Shown piece by piece: positions 1-7,215 of a stretch of DNA of 64,000 nucleotides. Origin of the DNA: RGIG3178 sp964533965. GTDB taxonomy: Bacteria; Bacillota; Clostridia; Christensenellales; QAND01. The stretch is taken from contig CAZHNN010000002.1 in the NCBI GenBank assembly GCA_964533965.1, forward strand, positions 108,987 to 172,986, read 5' to 3'. The position numbers and the translations under genes were made by a program. The notes beneath the pieces were generated by a model. That model had not been told where the DNA came from and did not search any database. It worked only from the letters and a program-made list of their open reading frames with translations. Numbering within the stretch: position 1 is the first letter of the stretch; each line of letters opens with the position of its first letter.

Positions 1-177
1 CTTGCTTTTGACAAAGCAAATTTGTTGGAAGTTTACCTTCCTCAGGTCTTTGTCGCAGTATTGTATACTTTCACTTAATAAAGATTATCGTACGATAATA
101 GCAGAATTATAAAATTCTTACAATATTTTCTATCGTCATTTTTTGTTAAGCCTTGAGGTTAAAAGCATTTTTCGACA
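1..177. other. No gene recognised at left edge
   Basis: AT-rich sequence with no convincing reading frame, RNA gene or terminator. It probably belongs to the intergenic space upstream of bioY or to the end of a gene outside the window. Confidence 0.5.
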
Positions 178-200
178 CAACCGATAAGTATGTTCGGTTG
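178..200. promoter_or_regulatory. Inverted repeat upstream of bioY
   Basis: Arms CAACCGA and TCGGTTG are perfect 7-base complements around a 9-base spacer. It lies just upstream of the BirA-like site, so it could be a second operator or a small hairpin. No protein partner can be named. Confidence 0.35.
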
Positions 201-213
201 ATATACACGATAA

Positions 214-245
214 TTGTAAACCAATCCATCGCATCATATTTACAT
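214..245 (+). promoter_or_regulatory. Candidate BirA (biotin repressor) operator
   Basis: The left half-site TTGTAAACC (214-222) is followed by a 14-base spacer and TATTTACAT (237-245). The known BirA operator is TTGTAAACC or TTGTTAACC, a 14-16 base spacer, and the inverted half. The left half is a full match and the right half keeps the TTTACA core. It sits 39 bases before the bioY start, where biotin-bound BirA would repress transport when biotin is plentiful. No birA gene is in the window. Confidence 0.55.
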
Positions 246-284
246 TCTGGCCCTTCCCTGCTATGATTGCTGCGAGGTGATCAT

Positions 285-839
285 ATGCGAAATATATCAA
301 CACGTTCGCTGGCATATTGTGCGTTATTTGCGGTTCTCATCATGGTGGGAGCCATGATCCGCATTCCTCTGCCACCAGTCCCATTCACACTTCAAACGCT
401 GTTCGTCTTCCTAAGCGGCTTGGTATTGGGGCCGAAGCTCGGTTTCTGTTCCGCCCTTGTATACTTGTCCGCAGGATTGATCGGACTGCCCGTCTTTGCC
501 AACGGCGGCGGGTTCATGTACGTGCTGCAGCCATCCTTTGGCTATATCCTATCCTTTTGTCCCGCTGCCTATCTGATCGGTAAGCTTTCCCAAAAACGGC
601 CGGACGGCTCCATGCTCTACCATACACTCTGCTGCTTTGCGGGGCTGATGCTCATCTATTTGATAGGAATGCCCTACATGGCTGCCATTCTGAGGCTTTA
701 TTTGGGTAAGAGCATATCGCTCTGGCGGATCGTCTATTCGGGCGCGCTGGTGTTTTTGCCCGGAGATGTACTTTGGTGTATTCTTGCCGCTCTGTTTTAT
801 AAGAAGCTGCCAAAAGCGCTTCTACCAAAACGTCTCTAG
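285..839 (+). CDS. bioY: Biotin transporter S component BioY
   Basis: Encodes a 184-residue membrane protein of the BioY family, the biotin-binding S component of ECF transporters. About six hydrophobic segments are visible. The N-terminal part has the family-typical IPLPPVPFTLQTLFV stretch, followed by the LSGLVLGPKLG and LSAGLIGLPVFANGGG segments. The ATG at 285 is preferred over an in-frame TTG at 267 because GAGGTGAT lies just before it. BioY needs an energising EcfA1/EcfA2/EcfT module, and one is encoded at 46-48.6 kb. A BirA-like operator lies upstream and a terminator follows. Confidence 0.93.
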   Translation: MRNISTRSLAYCALFAVLIMVGAMIRIPLPPVPFTLQTLFVFLSGLVLGPKLGFCSALVYLSAGLIGLPVFANGGGFMYVLQPSFGYILSFCPAAYLIGKLSQKRPDGSMLYHTLCCFAGLMLIYLIGMPYMAAILRLYLGKSISLWRIVYSGALVFLPGDVLWCILAALFYKKLPKALLPKRL

Positions 840-886
840 ATCCATCCTCAAATTAAAGATCGATATTTTCCTTGATAAAAACAGAG

Positions 887-912
887 CGCCGCATGTCGTT
901 GCGGCGTTTTTA
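887..912 (+). terminator. Rho-independent terminator after bioY
   Basis: CGCCGC (887-892) pairs with GCGGCG (901-906) and is followed directly by five T residues. It lies 48 bases after the bioY stop. Confidence 0.75.
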
Positions 913-1052
913 TACTATGCGGCTTTATTCCAATTGAGCACTGGTCCACGATTGATCTTCGGAATAGCTGGCAGTATTTCCAGTTATTTATCATTTCTTA
1001 CATGTTACAAATATGTTACGATGAGGTCACGAAAAATTGAAGGAGGGATAAC

Positions 1053-2030
1053 ATGAAAAAACTCATGACGTCCATCTTGGCGCTTATGTGCCTGATCATT
1101 GTGATCTCCCCCCTTGGAACGGCACATGCATCAAGTGTAACACCCACAGCGGGGAAGGTTACGACAGCGTCCAGTTCGCTGACTGTGCGCAGTGAGCCAT
1201 CCACCTCTTCGAGCATCGTAGCGACGGTGGCGCGCGGAAGCTATGTCACGCTCTATGAGAAGAGCGGCAGCTGGTGGCGCGTAGGTCTTTCGGGCGGAAA
1301 ATACGGTTACTGCTACGCTTCCTATATCACGCAGGTTTCGGGCAGCACTGCGGTGCAGATAACCGCAGCATACCTGAACATTCGAAGCGGCCCGTCCACC
1401 TCGTACAGCGTGCAGACGGCATTGAAAGAGGGAACGGTCGTCGTGAAGATGTCGACCTCAGGCAACTTTGCCCAGATCCTGTATGACGGCACCAAAACGG
1501 GCTATGCGAGCCTCTCCTACCTTGGCACAACAAGCGGCGGGAGCACACAGGCACAAACGTACCCGGCAATCCAGCTTAATGTACCCAGCTACAAGCAGAC
1601 GGACAGCCGTTGGGCAAACGTCAAAGTGGGATCTTCCGGCAGGACGATCGCAGACATCGGATGCGTAACAACCGCGCTTGCGATGATGGAGTCGTATCGG
1701 ACCGGTACCAGCATCACACCCGATGTGATGGAGAGCAAGCTTCAATACACATCCGGCGGAGCCGTATACTGGCCGAGCAACTACGCGCTCGACGGAGCGC
1801 TGAGCTATGACAACATCTACGCAATGCTCAAATCCGGCAAGCCCGTCATCGTGGGTGCGAAGACCTCATCCGGCAGCACGCACTTCGTAGTGGTAAAAGG
1901 GTATACAGGCGGCAATACGCTGACAGCCTCGGGCTTTGTCATCAATGACCCGGGCTCCAACTCCCGCACGACGATGGCACAGTTCCTCTCGGTCTATCCG
2001 ACCATCTTCCGCACGGTGTACTATCAGTAA
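1053..2030 (+). CDS. Secreted SH3-domain protein with C39-like peptidase domain
   Basis: A 325-residue exported protein. A signal peptide (about residues 1-26) ends at AHA-S. Two bacterial SH3 domains follow (about 40-93 and 102-157), each with the LxVRSxPSTSxS type start, which usually bind cell wall peptide. The C-terminal part (about 172-325) resembles the C39-like cysteine peptidase fold: candidate catalytic Cys204 in DIGCVTTA, His277 in STHFVVV and Asp299 in INDPGS. Likely role is peptide or wall cleavage at the cell surface; the substrate is unknown. The start follows AGGAGGG at 1041-1047. Monocistronic, with its own terminator. Confidence 0.85.
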   Translation: MKKLMTSILALMCLIIVISPLGTAHASSVTPTAGKVTTASSSLTVRSEPSTSSSIVATVARGSYVTLYEKSGSWWRVGLSGGKYGYCYASYITQVSGSTAVQITAAYLNIRSGPSTSYSVQTALKEGTVVVKMSTSGNFAQILYDGTKTGYASLSYLGTTSGGSTQAQTYPAIQLNVPSYKQTDSRWANVKVGSSGRTIADIGCVTTALAMMESYRTGTSITPDVMESKLQYTSGGAVYWPSNYALDGALSYDNIYAMLKSGKPVIVGAKTSSGSTHFVVVKGYTGGNTLTASGFVINDPGSNSRTTMAQFLSVYPTIFRTVYYQ

Positions 2031-2040
2031 GTCAACAAAA

Positions 2041-2063
2041 AGCCCGCATTGGCGGGCTTTTTT
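2041..2063 (+). terminator. Rho-independent terminator
   Basis: AGCCCGC (2041-2047), loop ATTG, GCGGGCT (2052-2058), then a T run. It ends the SH3/C39-like gene. Confidence 0.85.
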
Positions 2064-2116
2064 ATTCCGCAGAAACCATGTTTTTGGCGGGTATAGACAG
2101 CTTCGCATTCTTTTAT

Positions 2117-2172
2117 GGCAAATCCGCCGCATAAGCCAAAACTTCGTTTTGGCGGTAATCGTCGGATTTGCC
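2117..2172. other. Long nested hairpin element
   Basis: An outer 10-base stem GGCAAATCCG (2117-2126) / CGGATTTGCC (2163-2172) encloses an inner stem GCCAAAAC (2135-2142), loop TTC, GTTTTGGC (2146-2153). All pairs in both stems are perfect. It stands alone between two genes and has no T run, so it is not a standard terminator. It could be a small structured RNA or a repeat-type palindrome. Confidence 0.55.
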
Positions 2173-2316
2173 CAGCCTTTGATAAGATGAAAAAAGATGC
2201 TGTAAATGCAAATGTAAACATTATTGAGAACTTACAGTCTTTGTATAAGAGTGGAAATAACGACTCGACTTCACCCTACCTGTTTACAGTGAATAGTATG
2301 CTCCGGGGTGATTTAC

Positions 2317-2703
2317 ATGGAAGCGAACACTTCGCTGTGCCAACAGCTTGCAGCCATTTTAAAGGGCAAATCCCAACTGAATGACAGCGTCTGCACCGTA
2401 GCGGTCGATCGCAAGCTGCAAGCGCAGATATTGGGAAAACCATATCATTCCTTGAGCCACATGTTCAACTTTGAATTGGGCATTGACAATGCGCCAAGCC
2501 TCATAACCGGCAAATTCGTTTTGACTGAGAACGAAGTTGCGTATGTGACCAGCTATCTGAACAGCCAGAACATCACCGTAAGCGCCATTGTTAACCATTG
2601 GTTCTATGATCAGCCGCGGTTGATCTACGTTCATTGCCAGGTCGTGATGAGCCCGCTGACATTTGCCCAGAGGATGGTGTATCTGCTGCAGCGCATCGGT
2701 TAG
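2317..2703 (+). CDS. DUF1259-like (LppY/LpqO family) protein
   Basis: A 128-residue protein of unknown function. The part from about residue 65 (GKFVLTENEV, then a stretch with NITVSAIVNHWF and PRLIYVHC) matches the pattern of DUF1259, where a helix is followed by a strand with xxVTAxHNH and a later strand with an aromatic-x-H motif. DUF1259 proteins usually carry two such repeats and are secreted; this one carries one clear copy and no signal peptide. ATG 2317 is chosen over GTG 2308 because GGGGTGAT ends four bases before it. It is followed by a gapA remnant. Confidence 0.55.
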   Translation: MEANTSLCQQLAAILKGKSQLNDSVCTVAVDRKLQAQILGKPYHSLSHMFNFELGIDNAPSLITGKFVLTENEVAYVTSYLNSQNITVSAIVNHWFYDQPRLIYVHCQVVMSPLTFAQRMVYLLQRIG

Positions 2704-2820
2704 CATTCCTTGCCGGGACTCAAACTGAAGTTGTCTTAGCTTGTACCCCATCACATCCTATTCACGGATACAACGTCAACCGCCAAAAATAAGGTTTTAG
2801 CATGTGAAGTACATTAAAGA

Positions 2821-2902
2821 AGTCCCGATTGCTCGGGACTTTTTGTGTTTACCTTACTTCGCGTCGACCTTGCTCATGTGGATCACGAGATCACACAGCT
2901 TG
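2821..2902 (-). pseudogene. gapA 3'-end remnant A with terminator
   Basis: Bases 2902 to 2854 on the minus strand encode the last 15 residues of GapA (KLCDLVIHMSKVDAK, then stop). They differ from the intact gene at 4914-5924 by I to V. The gapA-type terminator hairpin (2821-2840) follows. Similarity to gapA stops abruptly at 2902. This is the outermost and shortest of three stacked gapA ends. Confidence 0.8.
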
Positions 2903-2926
2903 ATAATATAAGAACCTGGCTGTTGT

Positions 2927-3550
2927 CTAATTAGATTTATAATACTCAACCGTTATATTGGTGACTGTATATAAATCAATCTTAAAACTATTAAGAATCC
3001 AAGTATCCTGTAAACGGACATGGCCAATGGCGATTGCGTTATTTAGTTTAGATGGCTTATTTTTATATGTAGAGTCTCTCCATAATACGCCACTTTTTGT
3101 AGGTTTTTCGTATTTCGTTATCAGCGCATTTTTGATGTAGTTATACTCGTCCAGCATTGGTAAGGATATTCTATAATCATCAGTTACATTAAAATGCAAG
3201 TCAGGGTCAAATTGAAACATAACACTAAATAATTTAGAATTTCTAAATAAATAGTCTATCCGAAAACCAGAAAGTGAAAAGTCGTAATTCTTATACGGAT
3301 ATGTATATAAAAGTGATACTATGAATCCATTTTCGACGATGGCGGGTTTATCAGTATAGTGACTCTGAACTTCGCTTGGGCTCATCCCGAACATTACCCA
3401 ATCTGGTAGATAGAACATCTCGTAAGGTTCCATAGCCAGAGTTTGAATTGGGGTTGGCGTTTGAGTGACGTTAGGAGTTACAACAGATTGACTACAGGCA
3501 CTTAGGAGAAAGCACAGTACAAGGTAGGTAATCAAAGTTGCCTTCTTCAT
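2927..3550 (-). CDS. Putative lipoprotein in AT-rich insert
   Basis: A 207-residue protein with a lipoprotein signal peptide: LLSAC lipobox, lipidated Cys19. A Thr/Pro-rich linker follows (about 24-36). The rest is a soluble extracellular domain that I do not recognise. The gene lies between gapA remnants A and B and is much richer in A and T than the neighbouring housekeeping genes, which suggests arrival from elsewhere. The start follows GGAGG at a normal distance. No enzyme motif is visible. Confidence 0.75.
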   Translation of the reverse strand: MKKATLITYLVLCFLLSACSQSVVTPNVTQTPTPIQTLAMEPYEMFYLPDWVMFGMSPSEVQSHYTDKPAIVENGFIVSLLYTYPYKNYDFSLSGFRIDYLFRNSKLFSVMFQFDPDLHFNVTDDYRISLPMLDEYNYIKNALITKYEKPTKSGVLWRDSTYKNKPSKLNNAIAIGHVRLQDTWILNSFKIDLYTVTNITVEYYKSN

Positions 3551-3730
3551 AAAAGTCCTCCAAAAAATAGATAGACATATTAACTAATATATCAGGAATG
3601 CAAAAACCCAACAAGTAAGCATATTGGTCGGATGTATTCCCTTATGCAAATCTGTACGGCGCGGATTAAGCTTATCACAACGTATCCAAAGAAAACGGAA
3701 TCGCCTCTTGCTCACGTTTGCGTAAAAAAA

Positions 3731-3880
3731 AGTCCCAATTGCTTGGGACTTTCCTTGTTTTGTTTGACTTACTGCGCGTCGACCTTGCTCATGTGGATGA
3801 TCAGATCGCACAGCTTGTTGGAATAACCCCACTCGTTGTCGTACCAGGCGACGAGCTTCACGAAGGTCTTGTTCAGCGCG
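3731..3880 (-). pseudogene. gapA 3'-end remnant B with terminator
   Basis: Bases 3880 to 3769 encode the last 36 residues of GapA (ALNKTFVKLVAWYDN onward, ending in VDAQ and stop). They differ from the intact copy at N to T and K to Q. The hairpin AGTCCCAA/TTGGGACT (3731-3750) is the gapA terminator with paired base changes (G to A, C to T), so it was kept functional while diverging. Weaker similarity to the intact gapA downstream flank continues to about 3670. The match stops at 3880, exactly where a recombinase-like reading frame begins. Confidence 0.85.
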
Positions 3881-3881
3881 A

Positions 3882-3953
3882 AAACCCAGCAATGTAGGCA
3901 ACGCTATGATTTATACGCATATTGTTGATGATGAATTTGCTGTTAAGAAGTAA
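3882..3953 (+). pseudogene. C-terminal fragment of a tyrosine recombinase
   Basis: Reading from 3882 gives 23 codons ending in TAA at 3951, including SNVGNAMIYTHIVDDE. This matches the box around the catalytic tyrosine of integrases (LGHSxVxTTxIYTHV). No upstream part of an integrase is present. The fragment begins within two bases of the end of gapA remnant B, so it looks like the remains of the element that inserted there. The match is short and needs a database search. Confidence 0.5.
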
Positions 3954-4020
3954 TGAAGCTTTTCGTTTTCAGGATATTGAGATACAACGATTTGTCTTAT
4001 CCGTGGCTATACAATTAGTT

Positions 4021-4542
4021 TCAAATTTTAAATGTAAGCAATCCACCGTTTTCGATTGGTGTGCTACCAAAATTATAGTCATTCGGCTTTCCTTTGAAAA
4101 AATAATCTATTATCTGTATGTTAGCCGCATGGGTAACAATTAAGACATTTTTACCTTTATAATTTTGGACAATCATCTCACAAAAATTGCAGTTTCGATT
4201 CATAAAACTATTAAATGTCTCCGTACCTTTATCACCGGTTTGAATTGCCTGAAAATACAATCTCCGAAATTCCGGAGTTTCATCTTTGCCTTCAAATTCC
4301 CCGCAGATTATTTCCTTAAGCCTATCATCGAAAACAATCTTCCCGTTGTAGATAATCTCGCAAGTTTGACGTGCTCGCATTTGGGGACTGCAAAAACAAG
4401 CATCAAAACCAACGTTTCTCAAGTTTTCAGCTTGACGCTTTGCTTGTTCGATTCCTGTTAGATTCAACAAAGTATCTGTTACACCATTACACTTCTTGAA
4501 TAGGTTCCAATCAGTTTCACCCTGGCGGACGAGGTATACCAT
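4021..4542 (-). CDS. Histidine phosphatase family protein with RQG in place of RHG
   Basis: A 173-residue protein of the phosphoglycerate mutase-like histidine phosphatase superfamily. The N-terminal LVRxGETDWN motif is clear, but the phospho-accepting His is Gln7 (codon CAG). The other expected residues are present: Arg58 region (SPQMRARQT), acidic Glu82/Glu84 region and the second His138 (IVTHAAN). Active members transfer phosphate through the first His, so this protein should lack normal catalysis unless the base is a sequencing error (CAC/CAT versus CAG). It lies between gapA remnant B and intact gapA in AT-rich DNA. The start follows GGGGGAGC. Confidence 0.85.
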   Translation of the reverse strand: MVYLVRQGETDWNLFKKCNGVTDTLLNLTGIEQAKRQAENLRNVGFDACFCSPQMRARQTCEIIYNGKIVFDDRLKEIICGEFEGKDETPEFRRLYFQAIQTGDKGTETFNSFMNRNCNFCEMIVQNYKGKNVLIVTHAANIQIIDYFFKGKPNDYNFGSTPIENGGLLTFKI

Positions 4543-4870
4543 AATAATCTGCTCCCCCTATTTGATTGTTCTACTATAGTCTGGTCTATAAGACCCTTTT
4601 TAATTTATATTATCCATAACTGTACTCTCTTAATTTTTATTATATTATTAGCCTTTTTGGATTGTCAACAGTAAGCCGGACAGAACTTATTAGGTACAGG
4701 ATCTCTTAAACTCAACTGGTGACAAGTATCCAAGCGTTCAATCCAAACGGATATTGTTGAACAATGAACAGAATCGAATGACTCCAGCTGGAGTTGCAAG
4801 ATCGGCTTATGATAAAGTTTGATACCATGTATCCAACTAAAACGGGATCGTTTATACCTTATGTTTGCAT
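4543..4870. other. AT-rich intergenic insert, no gene recognised
   Basis: The first half is very AT-rich with promoter-like sequence for the phosphatase gene. From about 4800 the sequence resembles the flank of gapA remnant B (shared GCTTAT, GTATCCAA and AAAACGG blocks). A plus-strand frame at 4735-4830 faintly recalls the end of an IS3-type transposase, but it is too short to call. Confidence 0.4.
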
Positions 4871-4899
4871 AAAAAAAGTCCCGATTGCTCGGGACTTTC
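4871..4899 (-). terminator. gapA terminator
   Basis: AAAGTCCCGA and TCGGGACTTT form the stem (4875-4899). Read on the minus strand, the stem is followed by a T run (4877-4871). Related hairpins follow both gapA remnants. Confidence 0.85.
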
Positions 4900-4913
4900 T
4901 TTTTGGTTTAAAC

Positions 4914-5924
4914 TTACTTCGCGTCGACCTTGCTCATGTGAATGATCAGATCGCACAGCTTGTTGGAATAGCCCCACTCGTTGTCATACCAGGCGACGAG
5001 CTTCACGAAGTTCTTGTTCAGCGCGATGCCCGCATCCTTGTCGAAGATGGAGGTGCGCGGATCGTGTACGAAGTCACTCGATACGACAGCGTCTTCGGTG
5101 TAGCCGACGATGCCCTTCATCGGACCTTCGGCGGCAGCCTTCATCGCGGCGCAGATCTCGGCATAGGTGGCTTCCTTCGCAAGGCGGCAGGTCAGGTCGA
5201 CCACGGACACATCCAGCGTGGGCACGCGGAAGGACATGCCGGTCAGTTTGCCGTTCAATTCAGGAATAACCACGCCAACGGCTTTCGCAGCGCCGGTGGA
5301 GGAGGGGATGATGTTGTGCGCTGCCGCACGGCCGCCGCGCCAGTCTTTCTTGGACGGGCCGTCAACGGTCTTCTGGGTTGCGGTGATGGAGTGCACGGTG
5401 GTCATCAGACCTTCGACGATGCCGAAATTGTCATTGATGACTTTGGCCAAAGGCGCCAAGCAGTTGGTGGTGCAGCTCGCGTTCGATACGACGGTCATGT
5501 CAGAGGTGTATTTGTCGTTGTTCACGCCCATGACGAACATCGGTGCATCGCCAGAAGGAGCGGAGATGACGACCTTCTTCGCGCCACCGTTGAAGTGGGC
5601 GGAAGCTTTCGCCTTGTCGGTGAACACGCCGGTGGATTCGATGATGTACTCAGCGCCACAGCTGCTCCACGGAATGTCCTTGGGATCCATCGCCTGGAAC
5701 ACCGCGATCTCTTTGCCGTTGACGATGAACTTGCCGTCTTTCTCATACACTTCGCCGTTGAATTTGCCGTGTACGGAATCGTACTGGAGCATGTAAACCA
5801 TGTAATTGGGATCGATGAACGGGTCATTGATTCCTACGACTTCGAGTTCGGGCTTCTCCAATGCGGCGCGGAAAGCTAACCGGCCGATACGTCCAAAACC
5901 AGTAATACCAACTTTTACTGCCAT
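4914..5924 (-). CDS. gapA: Glyceraldehyde-3-phosphate dehydrogenase, type I
   Basis: 336 residues, the usual length. It oxidises glyceraldehyde 3-phosphate to 1,3-bisphosphoglycerate with NAD in cytoplasmic glycolysis. Rossmann motif GFGRIGR is at residues 10-15, and the catalytic Cys151 is in SNASCTTNCLAP. The DPFIDPNYMVYMLQYDSVHG stretch is typical of the NAD-using glycolytic form. The start at 5924 follows AAGGAGGTT. An upstream in-frame ATG at 6005 has no ribosome binding site. The gene is transcribed alone. Two diverged copies of its 3' end lie downstream at 3769-3880 and 2854-2902. Confidence 0.97.
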   Translation of the reverse strand: MAVKVGITGFGRIGRLAFRAALEKPELEVVGINDPFIDPNYMVYMLQYDSVHGKFNGEVYEKDGKFIVNGKEIAVFQAMDPKDIPWSSCGAEYIIESTGVFTDKAKASAHFNGGAKKVVISAPSGDAPMFVMGVNNDKYTSDMTVVSNASCTTNCLAPLAKVINDNFGIVEGLMTTVHSITATQKTVDGPSKKDWRGGRAAAHNIIPSSTGAAKAVGVVIPELNGKLTGMSFRVPTLDVSVVDLTCRLAKEATYAEICAAMKAAAEGPMKGIVGYTEDAVVSSDFVHDPRTSIFDKDAGIALNKNFVKLVAWYDNEWGYSNKLCDLIIHMSKVDAK

Positions 5925-6110
5925 AATAGTAACCTCCTTGGGATTTTTGTAAAAAGAATCTTGACTTGGTTTCCCTAGCGCTTTCCATATTATCAAAACT
6001 TTCACATATTCGCAAGCATTGTTACGTGTTTCTTACGCGGTTCAGTTTGCCCTCAGATACCCGTATCATGCGCATATGCATGCGCCTATTACTTCCATCT
6101 TCGCCAAAAC

Positions 6111-7205
6111 TCAGCCGTTTAGGCCCATGAGTTCTTTTAGTACAAACTGCCCGTTTTTGCGTATCAGCACATCGTCAAAATAGATCTCGCCGCCACCGTT
6201 CTGCAGGCAAACCATGTCCCAGTGCATCGCGCTTTCGTTTCCGTTGGGTGCCTCGTCATAGCAGGCGCCCAGCGCCATATGGAATGAACCGCCTATCTTC
6301 TCATCAAAAAGCGTATCGCACATGGGTTGATGGATATGGGAATTCACGCCGAGCGCAAACTCGCCGACGAACCTCGCGCCCTCGTCCGTATCCAACAGCT
6401 CGTTAAGCCGCTTCGTGTTGTTGGCGGACGCCTCCACACATTTTCCGTTTTCAAACCGAAGACGGATATCCTCAAACCTGTAACCGCCTTCAACGCTGGG
6501 GGCGTTGAACAGTACAGTGCCGTTGATGCTCTCTTTGATCGGCGATGTGAATATCTCACCGTCGGGGATATTGTATTGCCCTGCGCAAGGAATGGCGATC
6601 TGCCCCTTGATGGACAGCGTCAGATCCGTACCGGGCCCTTTGATATGCACCTTGTCCGTCTTTTCCATCAGGGCTTTTAACGGTTCCAGGTCTCTTTGCA
6701 TCTTGTCGTAGTCTACGCAGCACACGTCGAAAAAGAAATCCTCAAAGGCTTCGGTGCTCAACTGCGCCTTCTGCGCCGCTTCGGGCGTCGGCCACTGCAC
6801 CACCACCCACCGGGTCTTCTTTTTGCGCATTACGACATCCAGCGGATGGCTGTAAAGTCTGCTTAGCATCGTCTGCGTCGATGTCGGCACGTCGCTCATT
6901 TCCATATCGTTGTGCGCACCGTAGAAGTGCATGGAGCAATCCATCTCTTCGAACTGCCGGCAGACGAACTCCGCTCTGAGCTTTGTCATCGTCTCGTCGG
7001 TGTGCATCATCGCAAGGCGCTGCACGCGCGCCTGCGTGATGTCCACAAACGGTTTGCCGCCCGCTTGCTGTACCTTTTTCACCATCAGTTCCAGAAATTC
7101 AATATTCGGTTCGCGGGCCAACAGCGCCACGTTGTTTCCCTCTTGCACGCGCATGGAGTGGCGAACAAGCACATCCGCGAGCTTCTCCATTCTTTGATCT
7201 CGCAT
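6111..7205 (-). CDS. M29 family aminopeptidase (second of tandem pair)
   Basis: 364 residues of the thermophilic-type M29 metallo-aminopeptidase family (AmpS, PepS, aminopeptidase T). These are cytoplasmic two-metal enzymes that remove N-terminal residues. The expected metal-binding segments are visible: IPDGEIFTSP, FVGEFALGVN, the His of GSFHMALG and SAMHWDM. The start at 7205 follows AAGGAGGG. It lies 10 bases after its paralogue at 7216-8328 and is surely co-transcribed with it. Confidence 0.93.
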   Translation of the reverse strand: MRDQRMEKLADVLVRHSMRVQEGNNVALLAREPNIEFLELMVKKVQQAGGKPFVDITQARVQRLAMMHTDETMTKLRAEFVCRQFEEMDCSMHFYGAHNDMEMSDVPTSTQTMLSRLYSHPLDVVMRKKKTRWVVVQWPTPEAAQKAQLSTEAFEDFFFDVCCVDYDKMQRDLEPLKALMEKTDKVHIKGPGTDLTLSIKGQIAIPCAGQYNIPDGEIFTSPIKESINGTVLFNAPSVEGGYRFEDIRLRFENGKCVEASANNTKRLNELLDTDEGARFVGEFALGVNSHIHQPMCDTLFDEKIGGSFHMALGACYDEAPNGNESAMHWDMVCLQNGGGEIYFDDVLIRKNGQFVLKELMGLNG

Positions 7206-7215
7206 GGTTCCCTCC

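Noticed and set aside
3584..3901. 105-codon minus-strand frame over gapA remnant B
   Set aside because: It crosses the gapA fragment out of frame and has no start signal.
4735..4830. Possible end of an IS3-type transposase
   Set aside because: About 30 codons with only a vague likeness (NNEQNRMTP). No inverted repeats or upstream part were found, so no insertion sequence is called.
4794..5879. Long plus-strand reading frame of 361 codons opposite gapA
   Set aside because: It is a shadow of the well-conserved gapA coding strand and encodes a His/Arg/Gly-rich sequence without family features or a ribosome binding site.
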